64,000 nucleotides of DNA from CALBTQ01 sp036725605. Its GTDB lineage: Bacteria > Lernaellota > Lernaellaia > Lernaellales > Lernaellaceae. The number at the start of each line of letters is the position of its first letter. Within the stretch, counting starts at the first letter, position 1. The translations under genes were made by a program, and so were the position numbers. Of this stretch, positions 7,884 through 15,613 are shown piece by piece. Below the pieces are notes generated by a model. The model worked only from the letters and a program-made list of their open reading frames with translations, was not told where the DNA came from and searched no databases. Where the stretch lies: positions 1-64,000 of the forward strand of contig DAIMDW010000022.1 of the NCBI GenBank assembly GCA_036725605.1, in the 5' to 3' direction.

Positions 7884-8570
7884 ATGGACGAGGATCTGCA
7901 ACAATATCTGAGCGCCGGTGAGTTCATGGATTTCACGCACCCTTCGCTGACGGCAATCCGGCAAAAGGCGCTTGATGATTCGCCGGTCGAAACGGCCCGG
8001 CGCCTATTCTATTTTGTGCGCGATGAAATTCGCTACGATCCGGTGTCGCCGATGTTCATGGTCGAGGATTACCGGGCCAGCACGATTCTGGAACGCGGTT
8101 ATGGCTACTGCGTGCAAAAGGCGATCGTGCTGACCGCCCTGGCGCGCGGGGCGGGCATCCCGTGTCGGTTGTGTTTTGCCGACATCGTCAACCACCGCAC
8201 GCCGCCGGACATGCTCAAGTTGCTGGGCACGAATCTGTTCACTTATCACGGGTACAACGAGTTGTATCTGAACGGACGCTGGCTCAAGGCGACGCCCGCG
8301 TTCGATCGCCGCATGTGCGAGCGCAACGGTTTTCGCGCCATCGAATTCGACGGCGAGCACGACGGCACGCTGCCCGCAACCGATCTGCACGGCAATCGAC
8401 ACTTCGAATACGTGCGCCAATTGGGGCGTTTCGCCGACCCGCCGTTGACCGAGATGATCCACGCCTATGTCGACTTGTACGGCAAAGCCAATCCGGACCT
8501 GCTGGAAATGTGGAAGCGCAAAGAGCGCGTCGATCTCAAAGAGCAATTGCGCGACCGCAACGGAATATGA
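7884..8570 (+). CDS. Transglutaminase-like cysteine protease family protein
   Basis: 228 residues from ATG 7884, which has GAGG five bases upstream; ATG 7851 in the same frame has no ribosome site. The transglutaminase-like core is clear: ARRLFYFVRDEIRY, then the catalytic Cys76 in GYGYCVQKAIVLTALAR, the catalytic His122 in YHGYNELYL and Asp141 in KATPAFD. No signal peptide or membrane segment is visible, so it should be cytosolic. Members of this superfamily hydrolyse or transfer peptide and isopeptide bonds; the substrate here is unknown. The acyl-CoA synthetase gene follows after 77 bases. Confidence 0.8.
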   Translation: MDEDLQQYLSAGEFMDFTHPSLTAIRQKALDDSPVETARRLFYFVRDEIRYDPVSPMFMVEDYRASTILERGYGYCVQKAIVLTALARGAGIPCRLCFADIVNHRTPPDMLKLLGTNLFTYHGYNELYLNGRWLKATPAFDRRMCERNGFRAIEFDGEHDGTLPATDLHGNRHFEYVRQLGRFADPPLTEMIHAYVDLYGKANPDLLEMWKRKERVDLKEQLRDRNGI

Positions 8571-8647
8571 TACGCCTGCCGTAATATTTCCCGCTCCCGT
8601 TCACCGGCATTATGCGTGCTCGTGTTCATTCGCGAAAGGATCGTTCG

Positions 8648-10780
8648 ATGAGTCAGGAAACCGTCAAGCCCAATCCCGTTCATGCCATCATGCATCCGCG
8701 TTCGGTCGTGGTCGCCGGGGCCAGCAACAATTTCATGAAAATGGGCGCCATCCAGGCGTTGAACCTGCTCAACAGCAATTTCGCCGGCGAGGTCTTCTTC
8801 TATCATCCGAAGGACAAAATCGTGCTCGGTCGACCGGCCTTTGCCGATCCGGCCGATTTTCCGACCGTGCCCGATCTGGCGCTGCTGGTCACGCCGACCA
8901 GAGTTACGCCGAAGGTGTTGGATGAACTGGGCGGCGCCGGACTGCGCTACGCGGTGATCGTCACGGCCGGTTTCCGCGAAATGGGACCGGAGGGCGCCAG
9001 GCTCGAACAGGAGCTCTTGGCCGTCGCCGCGCGTCACGGAATTCGCTTCATCGGGCCCAACTGCATCGGCATTCTCAATGCGCACAACGGGCTGAACCTC
9101 ACCGTCGCGCCGTACCGCCAGGCGCCGGGCCACCTGGGTTTGATCAGCCAGAGCGGCACCTACGTCGCGCAGACGATCCCCCTGCTGCACGAGCGCGGTA
9201 TTCGCTTCAGCCAGGCGCTGAGCGTGGGCAACGCCGCGAACATCGACGAGGTCGATTGCCTCGAATACCTCGGTGACGATCCGGATACCAAAGCGATCAT
9301 CATGTACATCGAGGGCATTCGGCGCGGGCGCAAGTTCATCGAGGTCGCCCGGCGGGTGACGCGCCGCAAGCCGGTCGTTGCGTTGTACGTCGGCGGTTCG
9401 GCCTCGGGCGCGCGTAGCGGCCTGTCGCACACCGGCTCGATGGGCGGGCCCGACGTGCTGTACAACGGCATCTTCGCGCAGGCGGGGGTGATGCGCGCCG
9501 CGACGGTCACCGAAATGTTCGATTGGGGTCACGCCCTGGCCAACATGCCCGCGCCGCGGGGCAAGCGCATGGCGATCATCACCCATTCGGGCGGCCCGGC
9601 CACCTCGATGGCCGACACCTGCGAAAAACTCGGCCTGACGATCCCGGAACTCAGCGAGGATCTGCAGGCGAAAATCCGCCCGCACATCGAGCCGACCGCC
9701 TCGGCGAAAAATCCGGTCGATCTGACCTTCACGATGGAAAGTGACGGCTTTGTGCAGCACATCCCCGAAATGATCTTCGCCAGCGACGAGGTCGACGGCA
9801 TTCTTATGCACGGCGTGATGGACACCGGTTTCGCCGACATGTTTTTCGACCACATCAAGGACTTGGTGAACATCGATCACGAGACGCTGTTGTCCACCTT
9901 GAAGATGGACTTGAGCAAACTTCTGGCTTTGCCGCAGCAATACGGCAAGCCGTTGGTGGCTTCGACCTTCCTGTTCACCACCGACCACGCGGCGCAGACC
10001 TTCCGCGCCAACAGCACGCCGCTGTATACCTCGCCGGAAGCGGCGGTGAAGGCCATGGCCGCGCTGGCGCGATTCGGCGAAATCAGGCAGCGTCCGGTCG
10101 AGGATTTCCCCGCCGAAATCGACGAGGCTTCCGCTCCGCAGCCGTTATCCGCCGGGGTGATGGACGAGTTCGCCGCCAAGCGTTTGTTGGCCGAGTACGG
10201 CGTGCCGATCGCCGATGAGGAACTGACTCATTCGTTGGAAGAAACGCTCGCCGCCGCCGAGCGCATCGGGTACCCCGTGGTGCTCAAGGGCTTGCCGCCC
10301 GACGTCGCGCATAAAACCGAGGCCGGTCTGGTGCACCTGGGGCTGACCGACGCGTCGGCCGTTCAGCGCGCCTGGGAGGCGATCGAGGCCGTGGCGCCCG
10401 GCTGCCCGCGCCTGGTGGCCCGCATGATGAAAGGGCAACGCGAATTGGTCGTCGGCATGTCCCGTTTTCCGGGCTTCGGCCCTTGCGTGATGCTCGGGGT
10501 AGGCGGCGTGTTCACCGAGGCGATCAAGGACGTTTCCTTCCGCTGCGCGCCGGTGGGCGACCATGACGCGACAACCATGCCCGATTCATTGCGGCTGAAT
10601 AAATTGTTCGGTGAACTGCGCGGCCTGCCGGCGGTCGATCGCGAAACGCTGGCGCAAATCATCCAGGGTGTGGGACGCCTGGCGCTGGCCCATCCGGAGA
10701 TCGCCGAGATCGACATCAACCCACTGATCGTGGTGGATGGTCGGCCGATCGCCGTTGATGCCCTGATTATCGTGAAATAA
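8648..10780 (+). CDS. NDP-forming acyl-CoA synthetase, alpha-beta fusion
   Basis: 710 residues from ATG 8648 (AAGGA seven bases upstream). Domains in order: CoA-binding Rossmann domain (about 10-140, SVVVAGASNN), succinyl-CoA-ligase-like domains (about 150-460) with the phospho-acceptor His261 in the SHTGS motif, and a C-terminal ATP-grasp domain (about 500-705; AAKRLLAEYGVPIADEE, GYPVVLKGLPPDVAHKTEAGLV, DINPLIVVDG). This is the complete fused form of ADP-forming acetyl/acyl-CoA synthetase, interconverting acyl-CoA and ADP plus phosphate with acid, CoA and ATP. Two related proteins without the ATP-grasp part lie at 11754 and 43401. The acid substrate cannot be read from sequence. Confidence 0.9.
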   Translation: MSQETVKPNPVHAIMHPRSVVVAGASNNFMKMGAIQALNLLNSNFAGEVFFYHPKDKIVLGRPAFADPADFPTVPDLALLVTPTRVTPKVLDELGGAGLRYAVIVTAGFREMGPEGARLEQELLAVAARHGIRFIGPNCIGILNAHNGLNLTVAPYRQAPGHLGLISQSGTYVAQTIPLLHERGIRFSQALSVGNAANIDEVDCLEYLGDDPDTKAIIMYIEGIRRGRKFIEVARRVTRRKPVVALYVGGSASGARSGLSHTGSMGGPDVLYNGIFAQAGVMRAATVTEMFDWGHALANMPAPRGKRMAIITHSGGPATSMADTCEKLGLTIPELSEDLQAKIRPHIEPTASAKNPVDLTFTMESDGFVQHIPEMIFASDEVDGILMHGVMDTGFADMFFDHIKDLVNIDHETLLSTLKMDLSKLLALPQQYGKPLVASTFLFTTDHAAQTFRANSTPLYTSPEAAVKAMAALARFGEIRQRPVEDFPAEIDEASAPQPLSAGVMDEFAAKRLLAEYGVPIADEELTHSLEETLAAAERIGYPVVLKGLPPDVAHKTEAGLVHLGLTDASAVQRAWEAIEAVAPGCPRLVARMMKGQRELVVGMSRFPGFGPCVMLGVGGVFTEAIKDVSFRCAPVGDHDATTMPDSLRLNKLFGELRGLPAVDRETLAQIIQGVGRLALAHPEIAEIDINPLIVVDGRPIAVDALIIVK

Positions 10781-10863
10781 AAGTCTTTATTATCAATATG
10801 ATAAAAATCTATTTTATAATTATGCTTTAAGTGTATTCCATAACTAATTGTATAATAAAGCAA

Positions 10864-10897
10864 AACCGAGACAATCTATAAGAGATCATCCCGGTTT
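10864..10897. terminator. Bidirectional terminator-like hairpin between convergent genes
   Basis: AACCGAGA 10864-10871 pairs with TCCCGGTT 10889-10896 (one G-U type difference), with an inner ATCT/AGAT stem at 10874-10877/10883-10886. Short T-rich tracts follow on both strands. It lies in an AT-rich gap of 147 bases between genes that end towards each other. Confidence 0.45.
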
Positions 10898-10927
10898 CAC
10901 CTTTTGCTTTTCTATGTAAGATCTTGT

Positions 10928-11683
10928 TTATAAGCCTGAATTTGTCGTTCCGCCACCGAAGCCGATCTCCAGCACGCAATAGAAGGTGTTGAACGGAATA
11001 TCGGGACCTCCTTTGACGTGATCGCCGTCGTCGTCGCGCCAATTGTCGTTGAGCAGATCGACCGTGCCGCCGACCGTCAGCGAGGGTACGAACACGCCGA
11101 AGCCGGGCGTATCCTGCGGGAAGCGCACCGGGAACAGGTAGGTCAGGCCGAGAAATCCGTGCACGCCGCCCTTGTGCATGTCGAAGCTGTCGAGCACTTC
11201 CAGATCCAATCCCTCGGCGATGCGCGGATTATCCGTTTCGCTCGGCTTGTCGCCGTAGCCCATGCGCCAGACGTCGCCTTCAAAATGCAGCGAGTGGCCG
11301 TACCCGCCCAGGCCGATCATCGGGGCCACCATACCGTAGGTCCCCTGGTACATGACGTATCCCGCTTCCACCTGGCCCCAACCGCTGGTGAAGGCCATGT
11401 CGATGTCGTCGGCTTCGGCCGTCACCCGCATCACGCTGCCGCGCCCGCCCAGCAGGATGCGATCGAAGATGATCGCATGCCCCGATAGGCCGATGGTCGG
11501 CCGTAGCGAGCTGACTTCATCGAAACCGACCGGATCGAGAAAATCGTTGAGGTCGGATAAGTCCAGGTATTGCACGCCCAACGAAACGCCGCCCCAGCCG
11601 CCGAAGCGCATCGGTTGAAATTCCGCCAAGGCCGGCGTGGCCGCCAGTAGAATAAGAATTACCGTAAAAACCGCCTTGCGCAT
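10928..11683 (-). CDS. Secreted beta-rich protein, probably outer-membrane-associated
   Basis: 251 residues from ATG 11683, chosen because AAGGAG is then seven bases upstream; two in-frame ATGs further 5' lack spacing. A signal peptide MRKAVFTVILILLAATPALA is followed directly by a mature start EFQPMRFGGWGGVSLGVQYLDL. The rest is Gly- and aromatic-rich with alternating hydrophobic strands (GWGQVEAGYVMYQGTYGMVAPMIGLGG in outline, and a C-terminal YCVLEIGFGGG), as in small beta-barrel outer membrane proteins. The C-terminal residue is not the usual Phe, so barrel insertion is uncertain. I do not recognise a named family. Confidence 0.6.
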   Translation of the reverse strand: MRKAVFTVILILLAATPALAEFQPMRFGGWGGVSLGVQYLDLSDLNDFLDPVGFDEVSSLRPTIGLSGHAIIFDRILLGGRGSVMRVTAEADDIDMAFTSGWGQVEAGYVMYQGTYGMVAPMIGLGGYGHSLHFEGDVWRMGYGDKPSETDNPRIAEGLDLEVLDSFDMHKGGVHGFLGLTYLFPVRFPQDTPGFGVFVPSLTVGGTVDLLNDNWRDDDGDHVKGGPDIPFNTFYCVLEIGFGGGTTNSGL

Positions 11684-11753
11684 GATCATTCTCCTTGTTC
11701 CCACGTTCGCCGTGGCACAGTCACTCTTATAACACCGCCGGTGGGTAAGAGCG

Positions 11754-13151
11754 TCACTTGTGTTGCCGGAAAAAATCGTGCATGCGGGCCAGTGTTTTTA
11801 CGGCCAGATCCAGGCTGGTGAAGGTCGCCGCGCCGCCGCGATGGGCCAGGGCGGTCCAGGCGCGGTTGGCTTCGGCTGCGCCGCCGAATAGAGCGGTGAC
11901 GACCTTTTTATCGGGCGCTTCATTTTTGATGGCGCGCACGGTCGCTTCGATATCGAAGATCGTTCCCTCGAACAAGGTGATCGCCAGCAGCACCATGTCG
12001 ACCTGCGGATCGGCCGCCACGGCCAGGCCGATCTCGCGGTAGGAAGCTTCCACGCCGCTTTTTTCGATCGAACTCCAGATGTCCACCGGATTGCGAATCG
12101 GCGCCCAGTCGGGACAGATGCGGCGGATGCGCTCGATGGTCGCCGGTTGCAGCGTCGGCAATTCCAGCCCGTGCCGCTCCGCCGCATCGGCGGCCAGCAC
12201 GCAGCCCGCGCCGGTGATGCTCAGCACGCCCAGGCGATTGCCGCGCGGCAGCGGACCGTGCTCGAATCCGGCGACGAAGGCGAACAGTTCGTTCAGATCC
12301 CCCGCGTGAATCGCGCCGACCTGCCGCACCACGCCGCGATATACCGCCTCGTCGCCGGCCAGCGACCCGGTGTGTCCCGCCGCGGCCTTGCCGCCCAGTT
12401 CGCTCGCGCCGCCTTTGAGCACGATCAACGGTTTGCGCGCCGCCGCGCGTCGGGCCGCCGCCAGGAACGCGCGACCGTCGTTGACGCCCTCCAGGTACAT
12501 GCCGATCACGCCGGTGTCCTCATCGTCGGCCAGGTAATCCAGCATTGCGGTTTCGTCGATGTCCTCTTTGTTGCCGAGGCAGGCGATTTTCGCCACGCCG
12601 AACGGCTCGGAATCGCTGATCCATTTTGAATAGCCGCTGGCGAACAGGCCGCTCTGGCCGAGAATCGAAGCCGAACCGACCGGCAGCGGATCGTTGGGAG
12701 TGATGCTGGTGATGAACCGGCTGTGCGCGTCGATCGTGCCGATGGAATTGGGACCCATGTAGCGAATGCCGTGCCGCCGCGCGATTTCACGAATCTCCCG
12801 ATCCAGGCGCAGGCCCAGATCGTCGCCCGTGTCGGCGAATCCGCCGGAGGCGATGATCACGTTTTTCACGCCCTTGCGGCCGAGGCGTTCCAGCGCATCG
12901 GGTACAAATTCGCGATTGAGCGCAATGACCGCCGTTTCCGGAACGTGCGGGCAGGCGTCGATGGAAGAATAGGCCGGCAGCCCGAGGATGGTCTCCGCCT
13001 TCGGGTTGATCGGGTAAACGGCGCCGGGAAAACGCAATTCCACGAGATTTTTCACAATCAAATGGCCGCTTTTGCCGGCGACCGAACTGGCGCCGATCAC
13101 CGCCACCGAAGCCGGCGCGAAAAACGAGTGTAGAGACAATGGATTCTCCAT
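11754..13151 (-). CDS. Acyl-CoA synthetase (NDP-forming) alpha-type protein, no ATP-grasp domain
   Basis: 465 residues from ATG 13151; no clear ribosome site. It has the CoA-binding domain (SVAVIGASSVAGKSG, VYPINPKAETILGLPAY), the two ligase-like domains and the phospho-His (His260) in GHTGSLAG, but stops where the fused homologue at 8648 continues into ATP-grasp. It therefore corresponds to the alpha subunit of ADP-forming acyl-CoA synthetase, which needs a beta partner encoded elsewhere, or it acts as a CoA-dependent transferase or regulator. The divergent gene at 13311 is separated by an AT-rich 159-base gap. Confidence 0.85.
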   Translation of the reverse strand: MENPLSLHSFFAPASVAVIGASSVAGKSGHLIVKNLVELRFPGAVYPINPKAETILGLPAYSSIDACPHVPETAVIALNREFVPDALERLGRKGVKNVIIASGGFADTGDDLGLRLDREIREIARRHGIRYMGPNSIGTIDAHSRFITSITPNDPLPVGSASILGQSGLFASGYSKWISDSEPFGVAKIACLGNKEDIDETAMLDYLADDEDTGVIGMYLEGVNDGRAFLAAARRAAARKPLIVLKGGASELGGKAAAGHTGSLAGDEAVYRGVVRQVGAIHAGDLNELFAFVAGFEHGPLPRGNRLGVLSITGAGCVLAADAAERHGLELPTLQPATIERIRRICPDWAPIRNPVDIWSSIEKSGVEASYREIGLAVAADPQVDMVLLAITLFEGTIFDIEATVRAIKNEAPDKKVVTALFGGAAEANRAWTALAHRGGAATFTSLDLAVKTLARMHDFFRQHK

Positions 13152-13226
13152 AATGAAGGGGACGAAGCAAGTGTACGGGACGAAGGCGGCAATTTCAAGT
13201 TGTCATCAATGTCATTAACTTTGCTA

Positions 13227-13255
13227 TTGAAACTGGTCGAAAATAAAGATATAAA
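13227..13255 (+). promoter_or_regulatory. Sigma70-type promoter for the TAXI-channel gene
   Basis: TTGAAA at 13227-13232 and TATAAA at 13250-13255 are separated by exactly 17 bases. They lie in an AT-rich gap 56 bases upstream of the start codon at 13311, on the correct strand. Confidence 0.5.
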
Positions 13256-13310
13256 ATGTGAAATATTATCATCATTATAGTTATATAAAATTATCTCAGA
13301 GGGGGAGGCT

Positions 13311-15512
13311 GTGTGTAAAAAGCTCGTTCTGGCTTTGGTTCTTGTTGCAATAACCGTCGTCGGCTCACTGGCGGAGGAAACTGCGCCCAATGTTCTGAAA
13401 ATCGGAACCGGCTTTCCCGATGGAATCTACTACAATTTCGCCACCGAATTGGCGCGACTTTGCGCCGAAAAGGGCTTGGATATCGAAGTTGTTTCGACGG
13501 CGGGATCGGTGGCCAATATTCAATGCCTGGGCAATTCCGATTGTGATGTTCCATTGGACCTGGCCATGGTCCAAAACGATGTGATCAACGCAGCTAGAAA
13601 CGGCAATATCGATTTGGGTGACATTAGTGAGAAGGTCCAGGTAATCTATCCTCTTTATAACGAAGTGGCCCATATTCTGGTTCGTAGCGGATTGATCATT
13701 AACAATATTACACAGCTTCGAGGCAAGCGGATTTCCATGGGGCCGATCGGAAGCGGATCGGAATATATGGCGAAAACGATCTTGGAGTCGGCCGGTATCA
13801 CCTACCAGGAAATTGATTATCTCAATGATCCGATCAACGTTGCCTTACGCAAGTTACGAAAAGGCAAAATCGATGCGGTTTTTTATATTGCCGGCCTTCC
13901 CGGAAGCGATCCAAGCGTTTCCAATGTGATTAGAGATTATTTCAAAACGCATCACCAGGCTTATTTCTTGCCGATCGATCCGAAGGTATTGGTGCAACTC
14001 AAGAAAAATTATAAATACATGGTTGTTACCGGTATCCCCAAGGGAACGTATTTTATAAACAACAATATTGAGACCATTGGCATCCCGGCATTGTTGCTGG
14101 CGCGTGACGGTATTAGTGAAGGGCAAGTAAAAACGATCCTGGATGTTCTTTTTAAAAATCACAATGAATTTTTCAAGATGACTACTTCTTTTCGTCAACT
14201 GTCGGCATATAGCCAATGGGAGTTTTCTTATATTAGACTCGGGAAAGTTGTCGAATCTTATCTTAATTCAAATTATCGATTGCGAATCTTTTTAAGCCGG
14301 GGATTCAATTACTTTTTGATCGGTATCATCGCTTTTTTGGTGACTTTTTTAATGGTGTTCAAACGCCGGGCGCTGGTTCGTTTTGCCCGTGACCACGAAT
14401 ACTTGCGCATTGTCATTTTAATGTTGGTTATCCTGCTGGCTGGCGGAATCGGCCTGTACCTGTTCGAGCACAAAGAGAATGAGAACTTCATTACCGTATG
14501 GAGTTCGGTTTGGTCGATCATGCTTTACATGATCAGCGGATTTGAATCGCGCTACCCGATCTCGATCGGTGGGCGCGTTTTTTCGATTATTACCATGGCG
14601 TTGGGGATGGGCGTCGTCGGACTGTTTACGGCGACCCTCGCTTCATCTCTGGTCAATTTGAAAATGGAGAGGAGGGGCAAAATGCCTGATTTCGATGAGG
14701 GGCATTATGTGATTTGCAATTGGAACGACGGCGGCTACAACATCATCAAGGAATTACACAGCGCAATATTCGACCATAAAGCGCCAATTCTTGTGTTGGC
14801 CGATCCCGAGATCAATATTCCTTTCCTGGAGGAAAAAATAAAATCGAATAACGGCGCCCAGCCGGAAAACGGAGAAAAGGACATTTTCGATTCCGTGTAC
14901 CTGTGTCCCGGCGACCCGACCGACGATACCTATCTCAGGCGCGCCAAGGTGCATAAGGCGAAAAGCGTGATCGTCCTCGGCGATCGGCGGCTGGGAGAAA
15001 TGGCTGACGCGAAATCGATCTTGACGGTCCTGGCCGTACGCAAGCTATGTCAGGATCTGAATGGTCAAGGCAAGCAGGTTCATATCACCCTGGAGTTGGA
15101 AAATCCCAAGAACATCGAATTGGCCAAGCATGCCAGCACGGCGGGTAACGGCGATCTGGAAATTGTGTCGGCGGAAGATCTCCAATTGAAACTGATTGCC
15201 CAGTCGGCGGTAACCAAGGGATTGGTCAACATCTATCTGGATTTGCTGACGTTCTCTGAAGACACCAATGAATTCTATCGCGTGGAAATTCCGCCAACGA
15301 TTATTGGACAAAACCTCCCCTTCCACGGTGTGGTCGACATTGTTTGCGGCAACTTGAAGAAGCATCAGATCTCTCTGATTCCGATTGGGTTGTATCGAAA
15401 GGGCAAGGCCATCGTTAATCCTCGTTCCGTGGATGTCGGGAATATCGAACAGGGTGATGAACTGTTGGTAATCGCCTATTCGCCGCCCAAAGAATCATTG
15501 TTGTGGTCATAG
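13311..15512 (+). CDS. TAXI solute-binding domain fused to a two-helix ion channel and RCK/TrkA module
   Basis: 733 residues from GTG 13311, with GGGGGAGG just upstream. Order: signal peptide (1-21, MCKKLVLALVLVAITVVGSLA); a complete TAXI-family (TRAP transporter type) binding domain (about 28-315: IGTGFPDGIYYNFATELARL, STAGSVANI, MVQNDV, LRGKRISMGPIGSGS); a membrane helix (about 333-350); a second helix (about 364-386); a re-entrant pore region (about 394-416); a third helix (about 421-447, MALGMGVVGLFTATLASSLV); then a TrkA-N/RCK Rossmann domain (about 464-620, HYVICNWNDGGYNIIKEL) and a TrkA-C-like end. Topology would place the binding domain in the periplasm and RCK in the cytosol, as in a ligand-gated channel. 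The position of the potassium filter TVGYGD reads ISGFES, so selectivity is open. The gene is visibly more AT-rich than its neighbours and stands alone. Confidence 0.85.
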   Translation: MCKKLVLALVLVAITVVGSLAEETAPNVLKIGTGFPDGIYYNFATELARLCAEKGLDIEVVSTAGSVANIQCLGNSDCDVPLDLAMVQNDVINAARNGNIDLGDISEKVQVIYPLYNEVAHILVRSGLIINNITQLRGKRISMGPIGSGSEYMAKTILESAGITYQEIDYLNDPINVALRKLRKGKIDAVFYIAGLPGSDPSVSNVIRDYFKTHHQAYFLPIDPKVLVQLKKNYKYMVVTGIPKGTYFINNNIETIGIPALLLARDGISEGQVKTILDVLFKNHNEFFKMTTSFRQLSAYSQWEFSYIRLGKVVESYLNSNYRLRIFLSRGFNYFLIGIIAFLVTFLMVFKRRALVRFARDHEYLRIVILMLVILLAGGIGLYLFEHKENENFITVWSSVWSIMLYMISGFESRYPISIGGRVFSIITMALGMGVVGLFTATLASSLVNLKMERRGKMPDFDEGHYVICNWNDGGYNIIKELHSAIFDHKAPILVLADPEINIPFLEEKIKSNNGAQPENGEKDIFDSVYLCPGDPTDDTYLRRAKVHKAKSVIVLGDRRLGEMADAKSILTVLAVRKLCQDLNGQGKQVHITLELENPKNIELAKHASTAGNGDLEIVSAEDLQLKLIAQSAVTKGLVNIYLDLLTFSEDTNEFYRVEIPPTIIGQNLPFHGVVDIVCGNLKKHQISLIPIGLYRKGKAIVNPRSVDVGNIEQGDELLVIAYSPPKESLLWS

Positions 15513-15555
15513 ACTCTTAAAAACCGAATCGCCTTTCCGCTTCGTACGACTAATA

Positions 15556-15583
15556 TTGACTAACTGCGTCAAAATGCTACAAA
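15556..15583 (+). promoter_or_regulatory. Possible sigma70 promoter of aspS-asnS
   Basis: TTGACT at 15556-15561 and TACAAA at 15578-15583 with a 16-base spacer, 30 bases upstream of the aspS start. The -35 element is good; the -10 element is weak. Confidence 0.35.
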
Positions 15584-15613
15584 GCTAGAATCATTTTTGC
15601 TTTGGAGGAACCA

